A DNA stretch of 64,000 nt from Morinoia aosen (taxonomy: Eukaryota > Arthropoda > Malacostraca > Amphipoda > Talitridae), in contig CM059563.1 of NCBI GenBank assembly GCA_030386875.1, forward strand, positions 46,282,102 through 46,346,101, in the 5' to 3' direction. Both the position numbers and the translations under genes were made by a program. Within the stretch, counting starts at the first letter, position 1. Each line of letters opens with the position of its first letter. The notes under the pieces are model-generated. The model saw only the letters and a program-made list of their open reading frames with translations. It ran no database searches and was not told where the DNA came from. This document shows positions 10,366-21,300 of the stretch, in pieces.

Positions 10366-10835
10366 AAGTTAAGAGGGTATATCGTAGTCTGATATCTCTC
10401 TGCAGGGATGTAGAGCAACAATCTGTCAACTGCGTTACTACAGTAAAGGGAGGGTTGCATGTCAACAAAGGGCTGTGTTACTATAACATAGGGTTGTAAT
10501 GCGACCACTATTTCTTTTCTTGTTATTGCATTTCACGGAACCTTTCTCTCCCACCTACCGTCTCCTAACTCACAGCGGCAGCTCGGAACGAATTCGGATG
10601 TATGAGTAGTTTCATTACAGATGAGAGAATGTTTTTATTATTAGGTGTGTATTTAAATGCTCTTCTACAATTTTTTATTCAGTTTCATTCATTTAGCATA
10701 GGCAAACATGATTTATTTTGTCTATTGTTCGCTTTCGGAACACTTGGTTGAACAAATAATTTATCTGTTTTTCAACGGGTTTTCTCTTTGCTATTCACTG
10801 CAAGCCTGTTATTCAGTAATGATTACTTGCTCTTT
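10366..10835 (+). other. 3' flank of the lyase gene
   Basis: This follows the stop codon. Short degenerate repeats (GTTACTACAGTAAAGGG, GTTACTATAACATAGGG) occur at about 10430-10500. No AATAAA is seen close by. The first clear AATAAA on this strand is at 11958, beyond several dispersed repeats, so the true 3' end is unknown. Confidence 0.5.
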
Positions 10836-10839
10836 GAAT

Positions 10840-11040
10840 TTTTGTCTTATTTCATAGACTTTTTTTCCAATTTAGTGTTTTAAGCGCAGAGGATTTTTTG
10901 TTGGAATAACGCTTTGTGCATAGATTCCCCATTTCCGTAACTACAAGCACTCATTGATGCCTTTATTCGTTCTATTTTTTGGAACATCTTTGCTCTGGTC
11001 AGGAGTCAGGGGACTTAATTAACTCATTATCTGCTCTGCC
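10840..11040 (+). repeat. dispersed repeat family, copy 2
   Basis: It contains TTTGTGCATAGATTCCCC, TTTTGGAACATCTTTGCTC and GGAGTCAGGGGACTTAATTA, the same order of words as copy 1 and the copy at 13.35-13.72 kb. Truncated at its 5' end relative to those. Confidence 0.6.
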
Positions 11041-11049
11041 CTCTTCGTT

Positions 11050-11210
11050 ATTTCTTCAATGTGTTTATTTTCGGTTCCATCCAAACGTGCTGTTTCTATG
11101 CGCAGGACATCCTGTTTGAGAACACGTCTTGTACACCTCTAAGCTGCCTCATGTTTGCCTCCATGGGGGATAGTGTTAGATTTCCTTAGCTTTCGATAGC
11201 CCTTTAGAAC
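11050..11210 (+). repeat. dispersed repeat family, fragment
   Basis: GCTGTTTCTATGCGCAGGAC followed by AGAACACGTCTTGTACACC resembles the middle of the family (compare the GCGCAGGGTATCC and GGGAACACACCTTGTG words near 48.1 kb). It is strongly diverged. Confidence 0.4.
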
Positions 11211-11283
11211 TTCTTTCTTTCGTACTCTGCTTCTTTCCGTTTCATGCATCCTTCGGCACATCTTTTGTGTCTTTCGCTCCTCT

Positions 11284-11665
11284 TTCTTCTCCCTTCACGG
11301 GTGTACAACTATTATATCGATGGGAATTCACGTTGCGAGGAGGAATACATGAGGTTCTAAGTTGAAGTTTCTGTAGGCCTTCTTTTTGTTGGAGTACTGT
11401 ACTGTATAATAGTTTTTTTATTACGGACCATCTCTTTTTGGTACATTGCTATTCTGTTTTCCAGCCCCTGCTACACTATTTTTCAACTTTTATCTCGTTT
11501 TTTTTTTTAATTTCTTTCTCAACTTACTGTTTCTATGCCCTTTCTGCATAGATTCCTGGTTTCCTTAACTCCATACTAACTGGTGTCTTCCTTCTTCCTC
11601 TTTTTGGATCGTATTTGTTGCGGATAGGAAGGCTTGAACTAACTAATAATCTAATAATAATCTAA
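11284..11665 (+). repeat. dispersed repeat family, longest copy A
   Basis: About 380 bp align by eye with 13352-13720: CAACTATT(A/G)TAT with GATGGGAATT, GGCCTTCTTTTTGTTG, TTACGGACCATCT, TTACTGTTTCT, GCATAGATTCC and AACTCCATACTAA, ending in TAATAAT-type sequence. The two copies share very roughly 70 percent of bases. No open frame runs through them. Confidence 0.75.
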
Positions 11666-11689
11666 TCCTTTTTAAATTTTAGTTTCTTT

Positions 11690-11845
11690 ACGCAGGGTAC
11701 CCAACGTGGGAATATACCGCGTGTATAAATTGATCATTTTACACGGTCTGTTGAATAGCTCTTTTCCTTCGCCGTCATGAGGTCGAGTTTGTTTTGCTTA
11801 AGGAGTTGTGAACTGGCTAATATAATAATGATGGTAATTAGACAA
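11690..11845 (+). repeat. dispersed repeat family, fragment
   Basis: It has CGCAGGGTACCCAACGTGGG, TTCCTTCGCCGTCATG, and CTTAAGGAGTTGTGAACTGG with a TAATAATGATGG tail. It is a third tail-bearing copy within 1 kb. Confidence 0.55.
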
Positions 11846-12975
11846 AGTTAATAATAAGAATATTATTCGGGAAATCAATCACACAAAATTTTTCCTTGTA
11901 GTTCTATTAGTCAAAAATTTTAGAGCAGTCGTATGTAAGACCGTTATGTACATCTACAATAAAAATTATTTTGTGGAGTATGATGCACTGAAAATAGGAT
12001 AAATGATATGGAGGTATAGGTATAAAGAACAAATAGTTCTCCATGTGTCACACTTCAACATTTTTTTTTAATTTTAATATTAAGCAATGTAATATTAAAC
12101 TCTATATTCTATTTGTAATGTTGAATGCAGTATTCGTTCAGTAAATAAGAATTCTACCGGGCGTATGAATTTTATGTTAAGAATCGAGAACGTTCAATTT
12201 CCAGATATTAAGACAAAATTCGAACTACTGAACATCCTGTATCTGTGCATTTTTCATGCGTTTTTTTCGGGGTTTTTAATTCATAGAGTATTACTGTTGA
12301 AATTTTGCTCACTTAATAAGGGTTTTTGACATTTTATGTTATACTTCATGTCTCTTCAAAGTTGCACCTGAAATTAAAGTTCTCCTTTTCACTCGCATAC
12401 CCGCGCTCAATCAACTCGCACGGAAAAAAATATTTTCAGGAGTTGTTGCTGCTCGCATGACTCCTTTCATAATATCATTTTGGGCTCAAAAGCCTCCGTT
12501 CTCTACAACATCGTGAGTGATCCGACGTCTTTGACCGAATCAAATATGCAAGCTGCTATTAGTTTGCGCTGATGAAAGATTTTACACAAAAACCCACGTG
12601 TGTGCAACGGTCGCCGACGACGGCTTTCATCCACCGTCTCTGGTTGATGGCACGCAAAAAAGTTTATTGAAAAATATCACTTATGACAGAGCTCAGCCAC
12701 CTACGCTTTAACAAGCTGTTACGCAGGTTAAGATTTGCTTCAAATCTCCCACTGCAGGTAAATCATAAAATAGATGAACTTCATTTGACTGGAAAACGAG
12801 TTTCATGCCCGCGTGAATTCCCTTGCCATGTACTATTGCATTTGAACAACCGACGAGCAACTGTTTAATCATTTACCAAAATTTAATCGATGAGGAATTG
12901 TGGGGTCGATTTAATATTTTATTGTGAAAATCAGCATCTATTTGAAAACTTCCGCTCTACATTTTTTTCCTGCAT
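11846..12975. other. AT-rich intergenic DNA
   Basis: AATAAA occurs at 11958. A 73-bp stretch at 12440-12512 is framed by good splice consensus (TATTTTCAG and GTGAGTGA) but matches no family and lies outside any supported gene model. Nothing else is recognised. Confidence 0.5.
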
Positions 12976-12978
12976 TCG

Positions 12979-13234
12979 TGTCTTTTGCTCACGCGTGTCT
13001 TTTGCTCACGCGTGTCTTTTGTTCACGCGTGTCTTTTGCTCACGCGAGTCTTTTGCTCAAGCGAGTCTTTTGCTCACGCGAGTCTTTTGCTCACGCGTGT
13101 CTTCTGCTCACGCGTGTCTTCTGCTCACGCGTGTCTTTTGCTAACGCGAGTCTTTTGCTCACGCGAGTCTTTTGCTCACGCGTGTCTTTTGCTCACGCGT
13201 GTCTTTTGCTCACGCGTGCCTGTCGCTCACGCAC
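12979..13234. repeat. 17-bp minisatellite, about 15 copies
   Basis: The unit is TCTTTTGCTCACGCGTG, with variants GTTCACG, CTAACG and GCGAG. Because 17 is not a multiple of three, one stop-free array opens all three plus-strand frames, so the resulting reading frames are artefacts. Confidence 0.93.
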
Positions 13235-13351
13235 GCCTGTTTTCTTGCTCGACTAGTTTCAAATTCACCATCCATGTTCCCTTTCATTGTTCCACGATCC
13301 CGAAATTTCTGGTCTGTTGCGCTAAACGATTTGCCCTGGGCTTATTGGTTA

Positions 13352-13720
13352 ATCTCCCCTCAGGGGGATTCAACTATTGTATCTATGGGAATTAGCGCTC
13401 CCAGGGGAACCATGTGAGGGCCCGAGCTAAAGGTTAGGTAGGCTTCCTTTTTGTTGTAATAAAATAGGTTTTTGTTTCGTTACGGACCATCTATTTTCGG
13501 TTCACTGCTGTCCTGTTTTTCAGCACCTACTACTTTCTTCTTCAACTTTTTTCTTGTTTCATGAACTTCTATCCTAGCTTACTGTTTCTGTGCACCTTGT
13601 GCATAGATTCCGCGTTCCCTCAACTCCATACTAAATGGTGCCTTCCTCTTTCCTCTCTTGGAACATCTTTGTCGTGGTTAAGGGAGGCTAAAACTTTCTT
13701 ATATAATAATAATAATATTG
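13352..13720 (+). repeat. dispersed repeat family, longest copy B
   Basis: It is a full-length-looking copy with CTTGTGCATAGATTCCGCG, CTCAACTCCATACTAAATGG, TTGGAACATCTTTGTCGTGG and TTAAGGGAGGC, then TATAATAATAATAATAT. The AAT tail on the same side as in the other copies argues for retroposition. Confidence 0.75.
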
Positions 13721-13949
13721 GTTAATCTCAACCAGTCCGCCAGTGTGGTTTTTCCGCTATTTTCCATGTGGATGGGAGTGAGGGGATAAAGATTGAAGTC
13801 ATCCGGCTCACTTCATTTACTATTAAGCGGTCAAAATACGAGTGGTTATACTTTTCCTTATCGAACAGGTGCCTTAAATTTGTCGGCTCAGTCGTTTCGG
13901 AGAAAACAGAGCAGATGATTGCTTGATAGACGTCAATTTTGAGTTTTTC

Positions 13950-14480
13950 CAATCTGAAGATTCTTTCAAGTGCTGTGTTGATATTTTTGTGTGCCTTTTT
14001 TGTTTTAAATTGATGAACAGTTTTTCTGGAGAAGATATTCTGTTAATTGGTAAACTTTTGAAATGACTTACGGAATTAAAAAATTTCTTCCACAATTTTT
14101 TTACTAATGGAGAGCTCTTTTCCAGAGCTTTTTTCAACTGTTTGACATTTTTCCGATATGATTTTACGTCAAAATCAACGAACACTATTCCAGTATTTTA
14201 TTTCCAACTTATGAACATTTATCAGGCATGATTTTGCTTTCAAATTGATGAACATTGTTCAACCTTTTTTTCAAAATTACTTAACATCCTTCTGACATGA
14301 TTTTGCTTTAAATTGGCTTACAGTGTTACAACGTTCTTTAATTATTCAACATTGATTATACATGATTTCTTTTCGAAATTTACATACATTGTTAGGGCAA
14401 TTTTAACAAAAATAATTATTCTGCCATTATTTTAATTTTAAATTTGCGTACATTTTTGTTGCATTTTTCCCTCATTGAAC
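13950..14480. repeat. degenerate minisatellite of about 70 bp
   Basis: The words AAATTGATGAACA, TTTTTCAA, TTAACATCC and TGACATGATTTTGCTTT recur at about 65-75 bp for six or seven units with much drift. Confidence 0.55.
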
Positions 14481-14850
14481 TATGCCGCTGTGTGACGAAG
14501 CATGACCTGAGAGTACTGTGGTCGGCAAGAGAAGCGCCGCTACGTGACTAGCGTCGCTTTAGGACCGTAAATCCAACGTTAGTATCTCACTAGACCGTCT
14601 CAGAAGCCATTACGGAGCTTTAAAACAGCCTTCGAATTGAGCCTGTGAGGCCATCTTTACCTGGGCTCCCACTACAGGACTTCCTCGAAACTCAATTTGC
14701 CTGGAAGTCTGAACTAGAGCGATGGTCAGCCTCGTCCTCCCATTTTGCTTCTTCGATAGTACGTGCCGCGCCAGCCTGGCAGTGACTGCTGTGGTGGATG
14801 TTTATACTGATGTGTCTGTTACTTTCGTCAAATTCATATGGTGCATTAAT
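14481..14850. other. GC-richer island of unknown nature
   Basis: It lies between two minisatellites and is clearly less AT-rich than its surroundings. A 35-codon open stretch after ACTACAG (14679 onward) has no match I recognise. It could be an exon remnant, but there is no support. Confidence 0.3.
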
Positions 14851-14869
14851 TTTCAATCTCTTGCCATGG

Positions 14870-15775
14870 TTTAACCATAATTTACTTTCTCAGGCTACGT
14901 TTAAACAATAATATACTATTTTGTCACGTTTTAACAATAGTATGCTAAGCCTGGCCGCGTAAATCCCGTAATTTACTCTCTTTGGCCCCGTTTTAGCAAT
15001 GGTATACTCTCTCAGGCCCCGTTTTAGCAATGGTATACTCTCTCTGGCCCCGTTTTAGCAATGGTATGCTCTCTCAGGCCCCGTTTTAGCAATGGTATAC
15101 TCTCTCAGGCCCCGTTTTAGCAATGGTATACTCTCTTTGGCCCCGTTTTAGCAATGGTATACTCTCTCAGGCCCCGTTTTAGCAATGGTATACTCTCTCT
15201 GGCCCCGTTTTAGCAATGGTATGCTCTCTCAGGCCCCGTTTTAGCAATGGTATACTCTCTCAGGCCCCGTTTTAGCAATGGTATACTCTCTTTGGCCCCG
15301 TTTTAGCAATGGTATACTCTCTCAGGCCCCGTTTTAGCAATGGTATACTCTCTCTGGCCCCGTTTTAGCAATGGTATGCTCTCTCTGGCCCCGTTTTAGC
15401 AATGGTATGCTCTCTCAAGCGCCGTTTTAGCAATGGCATACTCTCTCAGGCCCCTTTTCAGCAATGGTATAATCTCTCTGGCCCCGTTTTAGCAATGGTA
15501 TGCTCTCTCAGGCCCCGTTTTAGCAATGGTATACTCTCTCTGGCACCGTTTTAACAATGGTATACTCTCTCTAGCCCGTTTTAACAATGGTATACTCTCT
15601 CTATCCCGTTTTAACAATGGTATACTCTCTCTATCCCGTTTTAACAATGGTATACTCTCTCTGGCCCCGTTTTAACAATGGTATACTCTCTCTAGCCCGT
15701 TTTAACAACGGTATACTTTCTCTGGCCCTGTTCTAACCATGCTAAACTCTTTCTCGCCACGTTTTAACCGTAATT
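14870..15775. repeat. 31-bp minisatellite, about 29 copies, with 5-unit higher-order repeat
   Basis: The unit contains CCCCGTTTTAGCAATGG and TATACTCTCTCAGG. From about 15000 to 15360 the unit variants cycle in blocks of five (CTCAGG, CTCTGG, GCTCTCTCAGG, CTCAGG, CTTTGG), giving a 155-bp higher-order period. The ends are degenerate (TTTAAACAATAATATAC on the left, GTTTTAACCGTAATTTACG on the right). Confidence 0.92.
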
Positions 15776-17830
15776 TACGCCTTATAATTAGAATCGTAGC
15801 GTGAATATTATCCAAACATCTTCACGCACGGCTTTGCTTCGGTGTGCGCTTCAGCTCACAATTGAAATCACCAAATGATCACGTGAACACACAGCGTGTC
15901 TCGATTGAACGAATATTATAATCTCAATTATTATTGAAATTCTGGGTCATAAATTTTATATATCCTTCTCCCTGAAAGATTTTATTGATGAGACCCCAAA
16001 ACAGAAGTGTTTTGTGGTTTGACGTTTTGAATAGAAAAATGGTAGATGAAGAAACTTCAGCGTGTGTCCGTTGAAACTTCAACAGGTTATTTAGCAGTAG
16101 TTAAAAAGCATCCGTGATATAAATCTGATATAAATCTAAAATATTTTCTTCGGTAACTATTTTTGTTTTCGTGGAAAACTTCTGCCGTGTATGGTAAAGC
16201 TTTCGTTGTTATGCGTCTATTTTTAAACATTGCAACATTGCACTAACTGGGATATTTTCAGTAAGCGTTAAAAATTAAAGGTACATCCAGCGACACAAAC
16301 TACAGGGCCGCATATTTACGGCAGCAGTAACTGTACTCCTGGCACCGGGATAAATTTCAGGTGCTCAGCCCCTCGAGCTGTGCATGTGTCTGCGTGGCCT
16401 GACTGAACGAGCTACGGCTGCGGCAAGTCTACCTTTTAGTTTTTGTGGATGGCTTCATGTCATGAAAGTTATTAACATCTTTAAGATTTTACATATTATT
16501 TTTAATATTATTACTAAGCACCCGAATTTAGCACTTTTTGTTTTAGTATTACTTAATATTTTCCCAAGTATTTTTTTCAATATTATAAATCAGTTTCAGA
16601 TACAATGTACTGGAGGAATGAACGTAACTGAGCAAAATTATTAATTTTAGATGTGTTGCTGTTTGAGTAAAGATCTAAATTATTCTAGTACAGAGAGTAA
16701 TATAGATCTGTTACATTTTATCACATTTCTTCGTCATTAATTTATTTTATAAATTCAACACGCAGCTTTTCAACAGGGAAAATTAGACTACAAGTTAGAG
16801 TAAGCCTCCATAACCACGACATAAAATGTTTCCAAGAAGGGAAGGAAAACGACGACATTTAGCATGGAACTGAAGGAAAAAGGAATTTATGGCTTGAAAC
16901 AGCATGTATGAAATAATTTTATGAAACAAAATACGAGTTAAAAAGCGAAAAAGGTGGTGAAATAAGCCAGCACTTAACCAGGAAAATAATTACAAATGAT
17001 CGTATTCAAATTGAAAAAATATTAACAAAAGAAGGGCATGCCTAACCTTCAGTTCCGAACCTCGCAGATTCTCCACGGAAGTAACAACGAATAATTAAAA
17101 TAACGTAAATTAGCGTTAGAGCGTGCTTCATAACTGATGAAGCTAGAGAGAAGCCATGCCTTCATTTTGATATAATTCCTTCACATTCCAATTTTTTACA
17201 CCTATGAAAAAATTATAGGCAGTATTGGGGTTTTCAGCGCAATTAGAGCATAATAATGTAAAAAATGTTTATGCCACCAATTAGAATTTTAAAATTAAAG
17301 AACTAAATTTTTATTATTAAAAAGCTTACTAGCGGCAGGGGTAGTTCAGATGTAAAAATTATAAAGCAATTTGAAGATCCTCCAGTTCCCATGCGTGGGA
17401 AAGGTGAACCATGTTTGCCACAGCAAGCGAGACATTTGAGCAATCGGCTTCACTAGCTAAATATTATAGTGTGCTGAAAATTCCAATGAAAGTAGACAGT
17501 ACGTTGAAACCACACTCGCTTCCTAATTGATGGTGTTGGTTTTGAATTACGAGGTGCTTCATTTCTGCCTTGAAGTTACAATACAATTTATTAACTGTAC
17601 AGTGTCCCTACAGAAGTGCAAACTTTAATTTCAAGTGATAACTGAACAATTTATTTCTGAAAACCTGCTAACCAATGTCCATTGAGTGGCTAATATATGT
17701 ACGCAGGCCAATATTATTGAATTATCAGTACACACGACCTTGTCTATGTCCAGATGACTGTCAATACGCATAGGAAAACTTGTCTCCAATTTGAACCACA
17801 GAACTGAACATATTGCAGCTATAAAAGCTC
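15776..17830. other. AT-rich DNA without recognised features
   Basis: A small GC-richer patch at 16360-16430 follows ATAAATTTCAG, but I find no donor or known product. No array or transposon is seen. Confidence 0.5.
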
Positions 17831-17832
17831 GG

Positions 17833-18135
17833 TCTACCTAACGGGTACTGGCTAACCCACGAGTACTGGCTACCTCACGGGTACTGGCTTCCTCACGGGT
17901 ACTGGCTACCCCACGTGTACTGGCCACCCCACGGGTACTGGCCACCCCACGGGTACTGGCCACCCGACGGGTACTGGCCACCCGACGGGTACTGGCCACC
18001 CAACGGGTACTGGCCACCCAACGGGTACTGGCCACCCAACGGGTACTGGCCACCACCCGACGGGTACTGGCCACCACCCGACGGGTACTGGCCACCACCC
18101 GACGGGTACTGGCCACCACCCGACGGGTACTGGCT
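17833..18135. repeat. 18-bp minisatellite switching to 21 bp, 16 copies
   Basis: The core is ACGGGTACTGGCCACCC. Twelve units have 18 bp and the last four gain CCA to reach 21 bp. Both lengths are multiples of three, so open frames appear on both strands (GYWPPD on plus, VPVGW and STRRVA on minus). The array is GC-rich and ends about 100 bp upstream of a TATA box. Confidence 0.93.
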
Positions 18136-18238
18136 CCGCACTTTGGGTGCGGTGCAGGCAAGGTGTCCGGCAGGGCGTGCTGCTCCCGTGAGTGGGAGTG
18201 TGATGACGACACGGGGGAGGGAGGGCAGGTGGAGGGGC

Positions 18239-18275
18239 TATATAAGCAGCGGCCCAGCGTTGCTCTGGGTCATTC
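18239..18275 (+). promoter_or_regulatory. core promoter: TATA box plus initiator
   Basis: TATATAAG at 18239-18246 is followed by TCATTC at 18270-18275. Taking A at 18272 as +1, the TATA box starts at -33, the expected distance. TCATTC fits the arthropod initiator TCAKTY. The region 18130-18300 is GC-rich in AT-rich surroundings. The product is unidentified. This is the best promoter match in the window, but it rests on motif and spacing only. Confidence 0.6.
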
Positions 18276-18305
18276 CATGCTAAGTGGTGGAGGTGTGCGG
18301 TGTTC

Positions 18306-18389
18306 ATGTCATGCTGTCGAGACCGCTCGATGAGAGTCGTTTTTTCAAAACCCTGGAGATTCTTCGTGATTTTATTTATTTGTGTTTGA
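18306..18389 (+). CDS. 27-residue small ORF in the predicted transcript
   Basis: This ATG-started frame lies 34 bases downstream of the predicted start site. It has a basic N-terminal part and a hydrophobic end (FFVILFICV), resembling a signal or anchor peptide that stops without a mature part. It could be an upstream ORF, a first coding exon whose splice I cannot place, or chance. A shorter ATG frame starts at 18277. A consensus donor (AAAA|GTAAGT) follows at 18746/18747. Confidence 0.2.
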   Translation: MSCCRDRSMRVVFSKPWRFFVILFICV

Positions 18390-21300
18390 GTGACGAGTGG
18401 GGCCGGGTGATTGTTCATGATTTAAAGTGGAGTGATGGTGCTATTAAAATCTTTGGTCAACGTTAGTTATCGCTCGGGTCAAGGGTACCAAAGTTCCCGG
18501 AAACGACTGCGTTTTTTGGCAAGATCTTGCTGGCTGATAACATGAGTGTGCTTTCTTACTCTTCGCCGTGCGGTTAATTAGTGTCATGTTGAATATAAAT
18601 GTGTGAAGCTAAAAAGTGTTAAGAAATCTATAGCCAGTGTTTGTATTTGTTATTTCATTTAAAATTTTAAGGAATACAATGACTTTAGCGTATAGAAATT
18701 CAGAAATAGCGTAATCGATGTACGTAGAAGACAATATTGTTCAAAAGTAAGTTAAATAATGGGAGTAAATTCCGTAGACTTTATTTGAATTTCATTGTTG
18801 GTCAGCGTACCTAGGCAACATCAGAGTACTCATCATCGGCACACCATAGTAACCGCATCATTATTGCACGAGGCTTATGCCTTCATTGGATATTGAGACA
18901 CAAATTACAGTCGGTCGCAGAACGCGTGTCAACTGGCACCCTGTGACATACGCACGTACACACAGGTCTGAGCAGACCTGTGTGTGCTGCACTAGGTATG
19001 GACTGACTCTTTACTAACCCATATTCAATTTATTTATATTATGCAAGCAAGGTAATAAAAAACTGATTATTTGATATTTTAGCAAGTAAAATACGATATG
19101 AATGCGGGCTTACACAAGCGACATACTGAAACGCGCACAATGAGACATAAGAAAATTTTTAAAATAATACTGAAACACACACAATAATACATAAAATAAT
19201 AAAAATAATACTGGAACATACACAAGAAAGCGAAGTCATAACTTTAACACGGCTTTATACTATGGACAATTCTCAGAAATAATTTAAAACAAACCTTATC
19301 AAAATTTTCCCATCTGCCAACCGTCAGTGTATTAATAGTCAAAATGTAACAAAATTGTGTTGAGTCTCTGATGTTATTTTCAAACATCATTTTCGAGCAG
19401 CTTATCTGAAGATCAACTTTGCTCTGAATTCAAGCCACTAGACATTATGGAAACGATTTTAATCTAATTTCAATATGAATAAGCCTCAACGGTCATGCAA
19501 ACGTAAAAGAACTCCGTCTCCACCGTAACTGAAAACAGTTGAGTGTCGGACCAGTACTTGCACTGCAATTTTTTTTAGTTTAATTACTAAAGTCGATGAT
19601 CACTAATTATTTGATCATAAACGAGTTTATTTCATTACGATTTTATGTTTTTGAAAATATTTGACACTTGAATTCCAAGTTGGTTTTAAAAAATCGGTTA
19701 CAAGTGATATTTCCCTAAACAACCAACAAAAATAAATTAATTTGAAAATGGGTTTCACTAATTCAATATTGACTAACGTTAACTCACTCGCGATAATTTT
19801 TTATGAGAGAAAGAAGAATTATGAGCATTATTGTAATTCTAAGTACACTCCCAGAGTATGCGTTACAGCTGAAAAGAGGCCTCGCCTGAAGTAATTCATT
19901 ATTCTAGTTATGCAACTCAGACATTTATTTCCTCTACTCAGAGCCGACAAATTCTTCCGTTTTAACTCCGTATCTGGCGAATCTGAAACATGTTCCTGAA
20001 TGTCTAATTTCCTACACCAATCATAAAATTGATGAATGGAGAACTGGTCAATATCTGATATAGGTATCTTTTGCTGAACATCACCATGAAAAAATTCAGT
20101 CGTTCAGCAACTTATCTACCTATTCAAATCACTCACAAAGATGAATCACAACTGCACGACTTCGAAGTCGCTTCATGATTTAACATTCATCGATTTGGAA
20201 GGCGTGAACTTGGTAATTCAATTCAAGCCATCCAAGAGAAGCTATTTATAGGCAAAGAGTAACAGAAAATATATGGATGGCCAGTTCTCGAACTAATTCA
20301 GAGTCCGTCTTTTTTGCATCGTGGCTCAGGGCGTGCAACTCTCTCATTTGGAAAAAGTATATCAATAAAGCATTGACGAAACCAAGAATGAGTGAATATG
20401 TCGTATTGCCCGTCATTAATAACCGCAATTTCGAGAGACACAATTATTATGAATCATACGTCTTCTGGTACAAAAGCGGCTGTCGCCTGATATATGGAAT
20501 GATGTTAGGGCTTTCAAATAGAGCTCAATAAGCCACTGTGCAAAACATTGCTATCGAACCGAAGACAGAGGTACTGTTCACACAGACGCGCGGCGTGACT
20601 TTGTCTGAACGAAATTTCAAGTCTTGCCAAACGTTACTTGTGAACTCTCAGCTTTGGCATGCAAAAACGCTACCTCAGTTCAAATCAGAGTGTTCGATTA
20701 AGATAATTAAGGGCTTAAATTTGCTAATAGTGGAGTTGTGTGGATATCAAATGTGGGTATGTCACATCAGTTTATTTTGATCCTGTTTCTCAGATTACTC
20801 TATCGGAGATCTATAAGACTCGTAGACGCTGAGCCTGTTCTCTGTAATGATTTTACGGTTTGTTAACTGGTTATACATTCATTATCACTCCAGTTCAACG
20901 CAATAACTATTCAGCAAACCAAAAGTACCCAGTAACTAATTAAACCTATCTAATTCTGCATATTAGTGAGCTCTATTTGTATCTTTCATCTTCAGGAAAT
21001 GTTTTTTATCGTTTCGTTACTTGTGCAGCCAAGCAAATGTTGAGCTAAAAGGAGAAGGCATTGAAGAGTCATGAAGTTTGTGATCAGCCCCTCGCGCTCT
21101 GAGGAAATCGCTGAAGAACATTATATGTTAGTGCAACAGGCACGAAGTGAAATTGAACGCGAGGGTGCAACATTCATATGTAAATATTATGACTTTGCAA
21201 GGCTTTACGAATTGAACATTGATAATTTTTTTTAAAGTGATAGATGCTCAAATATGAACACAGAGGTTTCTTTGAAAAGAAAGTGCATCTAATTAAGCAG

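Noticed and set aside
12440-12512. 73-bp exon-like interval with good acceptor and donor
   Set aside because: Lies beyond the lyase stop codon, two frames open, no similarity; splice-like words are common by chance.
14679-14790. 35-codon open stretch after ACTACAG in a GC-richer island
   Set aside because: No convincing donor and no known product.
14870-15775. Possible CRISPR-like array
   Set aside because: Units are contiguous with no unique spacers; it is a plain minisatellite in eukaryotic DNA.
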